NCBI GenBank assembly: GCA_009760855.2
Contig: WPIO01000013.1
Coordinates: forward strand, 7,008,501-7,072,500
DNA length: 64,000 nt
Direction of reading: 5' to 3'
From: Cristatella mucedo
Lineage: Eukaryota; Bryozoa; Phylactolaemata; Cristatellidae
How positions within the stretch are numbered: the stretch's first letter is position 1; every line of letters starts with the position of its first letter. Made by a program: the position numbers and the translations under genes. The notes under the pieces were generated by a model. That model searched no databases, was not told the DNA's origin, and worked only from the letters and a program-made list of their open reading frames with translations. Below, one piece after another: positions 21,359 through 33,600 of this stretch.

Positions 21359-24300
21359 CTTGGTCGTATCTGACAGTCTGCCTCGGATACTCTTGAGTTA
21401 CCACACGTGCCTTTGCTGTGGCCTTGGATGGGTCGTTGCCAAAAGACAAAAGGGCGATCAATGCTTGCACAGTACCTGCAGTGCAATAGCCATACTCATA
21501 CTTTGTGTTTGTCGAAGGTTCATTAAACGTACTCAGGTATGATATCAGTTAAGGACATCCAACGCACGATAACTCACTGCTACCTGAAATGGACGACTGA
21601 CTTCCAACACTGCCAACAGTTCCTCGCTTCCTGCAAGACGGTGAAGGAGTGTAGAATATGACCGGCGATGCAATCGATCGTGGCCTGGCAGATGGTTTCA
21701 TCGAGTTTGGCTGAACAGAATGCAAAGTGCAGGTCATATCAAAGTCAGCACCTTGGAACTGGTTATCAAGACTGCCATAACATAACAGCAGAGCTCATGT
21801 TGTGAAAATTTAAACATACATATTTTTCGAAGAACAACAGGAGACTACGAGCAGAAAATAATTGGTCTCCCGCTGGATCCTGCAGCCCATAGTTTCTCAG
21901 ACCGATGCTATAGCCGTTGCACGAGACCAAAATTTTTCTGGCAATCAACTCCACAGCAGTCGTTCGTTTTGTATTATAAAATTATTGCGTACTTGCAACC
22001 ACCGCATGTACATTCAGCCATTCAGGGGTGCCGAGCTTTTGCTACAGTGAACCTCTCATGGGTGTTAACACATGCCGGTACATGCTTTAAGTAGGGTATA
22101 GGATATCATCTCTAGTCACTCCAGAGATATCCACTCTAGTCCCTTTTAGTTGCCAACTACAGCAGATTAATGGTTTCAGCTCGGCACCAAATTGCAATTA
22201 GAAAATTATGCAACCCAATTAGTATTGAGAAAACACACATGGATTCTGGCAGTACACTGGGATTAGGCTCAAGTATTGTGAGAATTTAAAGCCAAGGCTT
22301 TAAGCCCTGTGTTGAGTGCCTTAAAAATGGTAATCTCGATAGTTCAATCGGCGAGATCACTTGCTGGTAATCCAGATGTTATGGGACTGTCCTCCTAAAG
22401 GCAAAATGTTTTCAACATTCTGTTCCAAGACAGAAGGCCTTTGGCCGGTCGATATTAGATATTATAACATCAATTAGAATAAACTGGGCTTTACAAAGGT
22501 TTTCATTAATGGGCTTACATGACTTGAGTATTCCTAAGTCACGGGTATGAAGGCAGTATATGCTTGTGTACATGCCGTACGAGCAGACGATGAGGCATCC
22601 TCGGCTGTGCTCATGCATCCTGTACAACCTCAACGTTAGCTCCGTCGCTACGCAAGTGCGCTTGAGTAGTACAGTTGCACACGAAAGTGGCACAATGGAA
22701 AACGCATCATTTAGTATAAATCTTTGATGCAACATGGAAACTCTAGTAGCCCAATAACAAAACTATACCAGAGAATCACAACTGCTTCTGGGCACTTGGA
22801 TTATTTTGAAGAGGCCGGGTCATACTTAGGTTAATTAACTTTCCTCGAGGAGCTGCTGTGGTTGATCAGAGGATACAAAACTCTTACTGTGATCCATAAG
22901 AACCACAAAAGATTAGCTGATTTTTCTTAGTTAAACTGCTTCGGTAGTTCTAGTCTCCATGTGCGTGAGAGTCTTCCCAGGGCAATAGATATTTGCTGTC
23001 CCTTTATTTTCATTTTAAGGCTATTTGTTGACAGAACTTTTGCCTTGCATGTGGAACCCATTACTTAAATTCCAGCACAACGATGACATCTTCTCTTCTA
23101 TTGCCAAGTCTGGCTTGCCCTTTCTCGCCATCCTAAGCAACTACTTGTGTGTTATTTTACTTTCCCGACCATCCTCGTGACCCAGTTATGCTTTTCACTC
23201 TTTCTCTGTTGAGTGAGATAGGACTCTTAGCAACTGTCGTAAACCAAAAGCGGTTCATATTTGAGCTCGTTTTCAAATAAAAGCAAAGCACCCACTACAA
23301 GTGATAGCTGTTCCATTTTCACTATGGCAGTTAAGGTTTTCCTGATGCCCATAGCTCGATGATCGAGCCTCTTGCTTTGTTGGATCAATTCAATCATTCT
23401 TTAGGGATGAAGAACTACTAGTTATCTTCAAAAAGTAGGCACAGCAGCCAATTACTCCAAGGCCCACTCTAGTCGTCGGAAAAATCTTAGTAGGGGGCCT
23501 AACAATTACTGCTATATGATGAATAGTTTGGTAATACATTCACTGGACTGCATGGGTCTCAGCTACTACAAACGTGAAAAGCCACATAAGGGAAAGCAGA
23601 ATTTCAAGCATATGATGCTGACACTCCTTTGGGAATGAGCTTACCGATGAGCCGAAGTCTGCCATCGCATTATTGAGAACGATATCGTATGTTTTTGTAA
23701 AAACTCCAGAGCCCCATTTGCTACCAAGTGACCTAAAAAGAATAGATAGATAGATGGATCATGATTATCACGGCAATAGAAAGTAAAAAATTTGCAGGAA
23801 AGCATCTATACGAGAGACAGCTTCAAAATACTCGTGTTAACCCACACTAAATTGCAAAGACGTTCATTTGACGGTCCTTGCTCAGTATTTTCACAGCTTT
23901 ACATTACGAAGGTACAGTTGTCCTTCAGGCACAGATCTTGAAAGGCGCTTACACTCAGCCACAAAACAATCCTTGCCGTATGTCCACCGCTGCTGTGGCA
24001 ATAAATTCGTTCGCATAATAAGAGGGTTTTCTACGATGCCAAGCATGTCTAAGTTATGCAGGATGTGAAAATATTTATCGATAGCCCAAAGACGAGCACA
24101 TATGCTCTTGGTAGTTGTGCGGTTAGTATGATGCCGTCCCATCATGGTTCTTTATGACCTCTCTTCTCTGGCCAGGAGCTAAGTATTTGAGCTTTGAAAT
24201 CTAACTTACTTGACAAACAATAACTTGAATCAAGTACTTTTTTGAAGAATCCTTGTTTGATGCTGGTGCAGTGGCACAGTCAGTCACCTGATTGAAACCG

Positions 24301-27300
24301 TATAAAACGACTCTAGAGCGATATCGACAGGCCGCTGAGGCTGCTCTGCCCACACTAGCCTACCTTTTCAGTGAAACTAAGGCTCTACGGAATGTGCTAC
24401 AGCAGAAGAGACAACACAGAAGCTGGTGCTGAAAAAGCTGCACCAACAAGGCAACAGCAATAATAAGCTTGGATGGTGGGCTTGGAATTGGCGAATTCGC
24501 GGGTCTCAATAATACCAACTAAAGTATTGGGACTGGATGGCCGAGCAGCCCGATCTGGACGGCTGCAAAATGACCACCACGTCAGGGCTGGATGGTTACC
24601 GAGATGGTAGAACTGCCTAATAGAACTGTCACACTTTGACCTTGCACAGTCATGCAAGGACACACGGGGATCGACATGGTAAACATAAGGTGAGTAGGAG
24701 GCTCACTCTTAGGGGTATTCTCCGATGGATTGCAAAACACAAGCCTCTGCTCACCAGCCGTCATAAAGCAGACCGCTTACAGTGGCCCACGACCCTGCCC
24801 ACTGAATAGAAAACTAATGGAATTGTTTTATGGACACACGAAAATCAAGTTCGCGATTTTTTGTAATTGTGCAATTTTTTGTAATTTTTGGATAGCGTCG
24901 CACAAGGGCTAGCCGAAGGAAAGATGAGACGTGCCGGCACGACTGCCTTCAACCAACAGTGAAATATTCGTCGGCAAATCAGTGATGGTTTAGAACTGCT
25001 TTGCCGCGAAATGTATTGGAGATTAGCATCAGATCAAAAGTATCATAATAACAAGAATAATACATTTGAATAGTACCCTCAGAGAACTTAATCTCTTTCC
25101 AGGCACTTTACATGTGCTGCAAAGGAAGGAAGGTCGAATCGTTAGTGGTAGTATGCTCAATAACAACAAGCATAGCATGATTAGAGGTGACATGTACAGG
25201 GTCAGCATGCACAGTGTCAGCATGCATAAGCACACAAAGGAACATTAACCCATTTAATGCTGTGATAAATAGATGTGTTTTTGGCTTCTTTTTAAAGGTA
25301 GTCAAGTTATGGGATGTCGTGAGTTCCAGGCTTTGAGAGCATGCGAACTAAAGGCACTGTTTTCAAAGGATTTGAAGTTCATACGAGGTGTAGCTATTCG
25401 ATTGGATTTCGAAAAGTGGGTGAAACTATGCTTAGCCCGGTGGGGGAGTAGATCTGATAGGTAGGCTGGAGCCAAAGAATATAGAGAAAAAATGAGGAGA
25501 CAGAACCTTGAAGCTAATTCGTTGCTTGACTGGGAGCCAGTGCAGGTCGGCAAGAAGTGGTTTTATGTGGCAACTGCAATGCTCGACAGACATGCCTAGC
25601 TGCAGAGTTTGGCACAAACTGTAAGCGCCTGATTGCACAGGCTGTGGACCAGCAGTCGAGACGGGATGTCACAAATGCTAGGACCGATTTAGATGTAGCA
25701 TGCCTGTCTAAGCAAGCCCGAATTTGAGCAATGTCGTGGAGCTGAAAATAGGCAGAATTGACTGTGGAGCTGATGTGGTCGTCTAATGAAAGGTCACTTT
25801 GGAACAGGACACCCAGGTTTCGTGCAGATTTAACAGGAGATATGCAGGCAGAGCCGATTTTGAGCGTTAGGTTTTCTCCTTTCTGAATCACATTTGGTTA
25901 GCCCATAACTCGTAAATTGGTTTTATCATAATTCAATTTAAGAAAGTTTGCTGCCATCCATGCATCAACGTATGTAACCTCAGTTCATCAAGATAGTTGA
26001 TTTTCAAAGTGCAAACACTCAGCTTGGAGATCGGTATATTTAAAGAGCCAGCAAACACTGCCAATTAATTAGGGAGCAACAGCATAAGGCCATCTGCAGT
26101 AGGCAGGTCAGCAGGTCTGTTTAGAGCTGATGAATGGAACCATAATCTATGCACGCAGGAAAGTAAATGTATGATCCTTTGAGTTGGCAAACAAGAGGAC
26201 TTGTGTCAGCCTTAGAAAAGGGGAAGAGTACCACCCAGGCTGGTAACAATCTACTCTCAAGTATGGTAGTGGAAGTGTGCTTGTTTGGTTGTGTTTTGTC
26301 TCGGTTTCTGGTGTCAAAACTCGTCACCGCATAAAGGGGATTATGGATTGGTACGTGTTCATAGGTATCATCCAGAAAGTTGATGCCCTGTACCAGAGCT
26401 CTTGTCGGGAGCTCTTGTCGGGGGAGCACCGTTTGACAAAGAAACGACAAAAATTAGTGATCCCCAAGTATATTGCAAGGGCAACACAGCAATTCTGGTT
26501 CTTATTATAGGAAATACTAAAACACCTCATGCATGATACCTCTCCCTCTTGCCGATGTAATTGCCAAGCAAAATCTAGGCTTTCACTTCAATGTGGATGA
26601 CATTCAGTTGTACCTTTGTTTTGATCCCTCCCAGCCTTCGAGCACGTCGAATTCTCTCAACTCCCTCTCATGTATTGATGACATCTGCACATGGATATCA
26701 GCAAATTTTCTTAAATTAAATGATGATTAAACTAACTTACTAGCTATCGGCAAACCAAGTGTGATTCAGAAATTGGAAAGGCTAACGCTCAAAATTGGCT
26801 CTGCCAGCATATCTCCTGCTGAATCTGCACGAAATCTAGGTGTCATGTTCCAAAGTGACCTTTTGTCAGACGACCACATCAGCTCCACAATAAAGTCTGC
26901 CTACTTCCAGCTAACATTGCTAAAATTCGGGCTTGTTTAGATAAGGATACCATATCTAAGTTGGTCCATGCATTCGTGACATCCCGTCCTGACTTCTGTA
27001 ACTCACTGCTTGCTGGCCTACCGGCATGTGCAATCAGGCAATTATAGCTGGTGCAAATATCCGCAGCTAGGCTTGTCTGTCGTGAGCATCGCAGTTGCCA
27101 CATCACACCACTTCTCGCCGACCTGTACTGGCTACCAGTCAAGCAACGGATCGATTTCAAGATTTCGTCGCTCACTTTTAGGTCACTTCATTGGCTCCAG
27201 CTTATCTCTCAGATCTACTCCCTCACCAGGCCAAGCATCGTGTACCACCTGCTTTTCGGAATCCAACAGTTTACAAACCTCAAATCCTTTGGAGAACATC

Positions 27301-27582
27301 CCCTGACTTGACCACATTTAAAAATAAATTCAAAGCACACCTATTTATGACAACATTTAGTGGGTCCCTGTGATTCGTCCTTCATGTGCTTATGCGTGCT
27401 GACACTGTGCATGCTGCCACTAACCACATTTGCATGCTGACCCTGTGCATGTCACCCCTAACCATGTTATTCATGTTGTTTATCAAGCATGATGTTACTA
27501 ACCATTCGATCGCGTTCCCCTTTGCAGCAAATGTAAAGCGTCTAGAAAGAGATTGAGTTCTCTGAGGGCACTTTATCAAGTG

Positions 27583-27616
<34 letters not shown>

Positions 27617-30600
27617 GGAAAGGAGTCTAGGCTTTGAGTAGACTAAAGTCAGCTTCCCAGATTAACACATCCTCTGTAGTTCTGACGTCGTGAAGTTACA
27701 GACAGAGATACATTACTGAGGTGATCACACAAGCAGGGCTCGGCTGATCGACAACTGACCAGCGGAGAGATGCTCAGTTGCAGGCAGCTTTGCTGCCCAG
27801 TGGCACTGGCCCAGCAGCTCATGCCACTTGAGCATATCATTACAGAGGTGGGACCTTTTTAATTCACCAGTCACAGCTTGCAGCTTTCGGAAGGTACTCA
27901 CGTTTCCACGGCAACGAATAGCTCGTCAGAGTCGACGACGCTAACAAAGTCCACGACGCTATCCGACGAAGCGGCACTGACGTTGGCTTGGCCAGCAAGC
28001 TCGGCTGTATCGGACATGTAGGCACTAGCATCCAGTGGCGAAGTGTCGTTTATCGACCTTCTGAGGGCTTCACAGTGAGCCTGACTATAAGGATTCAAAA
28101 GGACAGAGCTATTCGCTACCAGTAGACGCCTCGAATAACAGGCTGCATGCAAAGTTTACACAGCTACAATTGGCAAACATCGCTGTTTTGTATGCCATCC
28201 AATAGGCCTTCAAGCAGCCATAAAGCACTACTGCTCGCATGCGACCGATTGGCAATGCGCAAGCAGTCGAAGCATGGAGACAATTGCCTCACCCCGACCT
28301 ACTGGCTATGAGGTAAAATGCTACATGTGAAATGGCAACTGAGCTTGCACAATCATAGCCTGTCAAAATACCCCTGCAGCAGAGAGATCGCCAAGATTCA
28401 AGGTAGCAAAGCAGCAGGCTAAGGTGCGGTCTTTAATACACCAGACCATATGCCAATGATATTTACCCTCGATATTTACCTCGATTGTATCATCGAAGGA
28501 ACTGACAACGACCATGAGCTTCGCATCGTCGAAAACTCGTACTAAAACTAGATGCTTTTGTGCAACGTTAGCAACTGCTCGCACAAAACTTACTCGAGTG
28601 CACGTGAGGATAGGTTGGCCACTCTGGAATCGTAGGTGGGGTCTCCGAGGCCAGCAAATACGGCATCACAAAACTTCAGAGCCTACAAGAAAGATAGCAT
28701 CTAGCCATCTGCTTCCGGACCGGTGGTCAATGGACCACGGGAGATCACAAAAACCCACATGCTGCTAGTACTACATAGTGCAGCACGCTCAGGTTACACT
28801 ACATCAATGGTCACGTATCGCCTGTTCTTCAGCTACGAGCCATGCAGTCACTGCTGGTGTGATCCTGTTGCCTGATTTCAGTCTCAGCTGCTGCCCCTCA
28901 GGTAAGGCCACTCAACAGAACTTGGCTGTGGTAACTGGCTACCATTAAACTGACAGTAGAAGGTGCAGTACAAGCAGCCACACACAAGCAGGCCGGGAAG
29001 TATAGAAATGCTATGCAGCTCACTCGCTAGATTGTAGCATAGTATACTGCAGATGTTGCCGAGTATTGGCAATGGCTTGCATCCAGCAGGGACAGCACAG
29101 AAGTGGTTATTAACTTGTCACTTGCTTGGGCAAGCTCAAATTATAGAAATGCTTCAAACGTAAAAGAACCGAATGCCGGGACCTAGTGGGTGCTTGTCCA
29201 GGCCAACTTTCCAGTGGCAGCACAAAAGGCTTGGCGACCAAACACGGCCTCCTTCCGCGGCTCCAAGCGGGCAAAAAGGATTGCCTGCATCAGGACTCGA
29301 ACCCACGACCTAGGCACTGAAGTCAAGCCCCTTCTCTAGGCTAACACCCAGTGGGGCATAGAGGTGGAATGCTGAGGAAGCAATCAAGTACAGTCAGCAG
29401 TAGCTACAATTTACTTAAGCCAGCTACAACAAAATGTAAGCCACTTGATGTGAGTGAGACATGCCACCACTGGGTAAGCTTTTCTTCTGACAGTGTGCAG
29501 CTAGGGAATTCGCCAAGATTCGACAGAGGCACAAGAGCCAGCACATGGCGGCATAGGCACGTAAGAGGAAGGACTGAATCTAGGATGGCTGATTACAGCC
29601 AAGCTCTGGTTCTAGAGTAGCCGTGACACCGGGGCACCCCAGAGAGACTGCAGAGCCACAGCACAGATGGTCTCACCACGAGCAAGAACTGGCAAGTAGT
29701 GCTCATTTTCTAACTACACGGCATCTGCCAACCCAGTACGCATTGTAACGAGCGAATTGAGGGGGCGATGAGGATATGAAGTCTCGAGGAGTCGGCTACA
29801 ATAATTATTGTCCACTGGAACTGGCCTTTGAGATCTGGATTTAACTCCTGTGATAAACCACCACCAGCACATGCCATACTCTCTTGTGCAGCTGCCCTGA
29901 AGGCGGAAGAAGCTACACATCGGTGTGGCATTTAGTTCATCCACATTTAGCCCATTTGCACAGTGAGGTGAAGCAGCTGAGGCCAGCCGTAGCAGCACGG
30001 CGGAAACTTACCTCGGCTGATGTCACCTGAGGCAAAGCAGCAGCGGCATACCTCAATAATGTAATGCAGAGATTGTGCACCGTCGTCTGCAGCAGTCCAG
30101 TTGTAGCCGTCCAAGATACCAAGCGCATGCAGCACGGCCACGCCGGCAGACGGTGCAGCAGTGGACAGCACAGCGTAGCCTACAAGTACCTCGCAAGTCC
30201 ATCTGACTGACGTGTGGCACTCGCTGAGGTGAGCCCAGGCTCAGAACAAGCAAAATACAGCGAGGATCACAAGCACAGTGCAGATCAGATGCACTGGCAT
30301 GTCCACACGCCCCCACACTTCAGGCCTTTTCAGGCATTACACAACCAATCAATCGTGAGTAATAGCGAGCACTCAAACACGTGCACACACACGGGCATGC
30401 ATGCACGTGCACAGAACTGGAACCGAAAATTCGGAACAGCCATCGCGCCTGCTGCCCAGAGAGAACACGCTACCAAGTTGCAGGTGGTTACCATTGTAAA
30501 GCATTTTGATCGGCTGAGGCGTCTTGGCCGCGTAGTTTGTCAGATCGGACGAATTGAGGTCTACGGCCTAAACCACAACAGCAGCAGAAGAATTACTTCA

Positions 30601-33600
30601 GACATAATCCGAAAGAGCAACAGCCACGACAGCCACGCGCGCGGAGCTGCAGACCGCAGGGAACGGCACCGGGGTACACCCTCTTACCAGCTGCAAGATG
30701 TCATAGGCGATCGAGCCTTGATAAAACTTCCGTGCGCCACCCTCGGCCAAGAGGTCCAGAGCACTTGCATAGGCAGGGCGGCTCACTCGGCGGGGTTTGT
30801 CAGCAGAGAGCAGCTCCTGCGCCACAAGGTAAGCCGGACAGGCGGCGGCAGCGCACAGCTCGGCCGCTGACTGGGCTGCAGCGGACAAGAAAACGCAGAG
30901 GAAGCAAGGCCGTGGGCACGATGCCCTCGGCCTGATCGCACAGGGATGCAATACATGGCCTCCACGCACGTGTGTGCACTGGCCAGGCTGGCCGTGGCGG
31001 CGGCAGCAGCCACTGCGGGAGCGATGCACTCGATGCGCACAGACTCGTGGCGACGCCTAGGTGACCGCGCACGGCAGCAATGGTGGCAGCAGAGCAAATA
31101 CCCGTGGCAGGGTCGAGATCGAATCCGTCTCGAGCCAAAGCAGCGATAGGTTTCACAATTTTGGACCACAGTAACCTGAAAAAGGAAGCAGATCGCGCAA
31201 GAGGACCAGGGACGATGGGATGGGGGATGGGATAGGAGAGGCCTTATGGCTAGAATGCAAGGGGGGCACCAGCTGGTGGAGCCTGCAAGCTCCAGCGGGC
31301 GCTCAGCATCGACTCCGAGTAATGAGCGGAGCAATGTAGCACGACACGACTCGAACGAAGGTGCAGCATCGGTGTTTACCACCGCAGGCCAAACTGACTC
31401 GGCACCCCCCCCCCCCGCCAAGCAGACGTGACAGTAAAAAAGTGCCCACACGTGTGAGTGAGCCCGGGGCTCACGAGCACCTCCCAGCATCCAAGCACAG
31501 GGGCTGCCGCCCGCCCTCTCACTCACTCCAGCAGGATGTCGCGCTCGGGCACGACGAGCGCAGAGGGTCTCGCCATCACCGCTGCCACTTACTTGCCATA
31601 GTTCTGATGGGCGAGGTAGAGGCCAGCAACCGTGCCTGGGACGGCGATGCTGCGGTTGCCCTGTGCAGAGAGGTGCGGACGGTAGTGAGCGCCGGTGGGG
31701 ATCAGCGGCAGGGATCGGCCTCGGGGGGGGGGGGGGGGGGCTCGCACGGTGCTTGCCACTGGTGCACAGCAAGCTGCCACGCTGCTCCGGTCACCTTCAG
31801 CGCTGTCGGCAAGGCGCTGCCTCCGATATGCAGACGAGCAGCAGTAGCTGCAGCTGGTGCTGTCTCTCGAAAGTCGTACTCCACCGACTCCTTCTTTCGG
31901 TGCTGATGCAGCAGCATGAAGCCGCCCCTGCAGAGCAAAGCAGCAACCGCTGGCGGGGTGCATGCACGCGTGCGCCAACGAATTCTGCTGCTCCTCGAGA
32001 TATAGTGGCGGTGGATGAGCTTTCACGAAGCTAGGGCACAAAAAGGGCGGCGGCAAGTGCAGGCAAGCCTTCGCAGAGGAAATGCCTCCGAAGCGACAAG
32101 CAGCAAGTGGCCTGGCACACAGTGACATGGCAAGCAGCAGAACAGCAGTGGTGAGAGAGAGAGAGTGGATGAGCTTTCACGAAGCTAGGGCACAAAAAGG
32201 GCGGCGGCAAGTGCAGGCAAGCCTTCGCAGAGGAAATGCCTCCGAAGCGACAAGCAGCAAGTGGCCTGGCACACAGTGACATGGCAAGCAGCAGAACAGC
32301 AGTGGTGAGAGAGAGAGAGTGCGCCGGATGGTCTATGTCAAGCAGTGTTGCTCTGAAGCATACCCGCCGATGCTGGACAGCTCTGGCCTGACCACGCTGA
32401 TGCATAGCACGGCGGTCACAGCGGCGTCGACGGCGCTGCCGCCCTGCCGCAGCACGCCTCGAGCCATGTCCGTGCAGATGGCGCTGCTGCTCACCACACT
32501 GCCATGTAGTGGTATCTACAGCGGTGTGCGAGCAAGCGCTGAGCACAGAGAGCGGCCGGCGACGTAGCAGCAGCAGCAATCGCAGGCAGAGACAGCAGCA
32601 GCAGCAAGCGCATGCAGTGACGGCAGCAGCAGCAGCAGCAGCAATCGCAGGCAGCAACGTTGTGTGGGCCCCCCCATCGTTGCAGGACCACTATCACACA
32701 AACCCAAGCCGGCTCACCTCTACTGCTTGTGTCAGGCTCTGCTCGATCAACCCGATGGTGAGTGCCACGGAAAACACGATGGCAGACACCACGATGATGG
32801 TGAGCACTCTCTTCTCAGACCTGCAACACAGGACTGCAGGCCGGCCGGGCATCCAAGCAGTTAGGGTAGAAGATGGGATTTACAAAGGGCACCACTTTTG
32901 GTGCAAAGCGACCGGTCCCCTCACATGCTACCGCATATGGAGACGTGAGCAAGGTCCCAAGGGGGGGGTGGAGAAGGAAGGTCACGAGTGTAACTAAGAG
33001 CCAGACAGAGAGCGAGTGAGATTGAGATAAGGGCTACGGAGCTGGTCGTGCATACTAATCAGGGCAAGAACACGTACGATCGAACAGGCCGATCTCACGG
33101 CCAGCGATTTGCAAGACGGCAGGCTGGCAAACGACTAACTAGCGGTGACGACTGACAGCCAAGCTGCAACAACACACACACACACACACTCATGCACGCG
33201 AATCTTTATAATGACCGAGAGAGGTTTCTTACGCACAGCCAGCGCTACACTATGGCGCAAGAGCCGAGCGCTCCAAACGCCGACCCCGTCATATCTTGCA
33301 CTCCAACACTTGAGGTCGAGTCGTGCATTCGAAAATATTCGCTCAGGCGAGCCCCGCTTGAGCATCACAGCAGCTGGTTCACGCACGATAGTCCGGCTCC
33401 TCCTTTGCGATCGGCTGGCCAACCGGGGTCGTGCCCCACAGAGCAGCAGCACCGATGCAGGCTGGTCCATCGACGTCGCCGGCACTGTCGCCGACTAGCA
33501 CCCAGCGGCGACCGACGCACGGCCCTGTCACACTGGCGGCCGTGTGGCGATGTGAGAGGCAACCGAGTTAGTCGCGTGCGTGCGAGCATTCCCGAGGTGC

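Noticed and set aside
29714-29998. Minus-strand open frame inside a GGT7-like intron
   Set aside because: Exons 30052-30179 and 28594-28682 join in phase 0 and match the family without extra residues.
30783-31772. 329-codon minus-strand open frame
   Set aside because: It runs through splice sites, a C12 tract and several GGT7-like exons in mixed frames; GC-rich shadow of the real exons.
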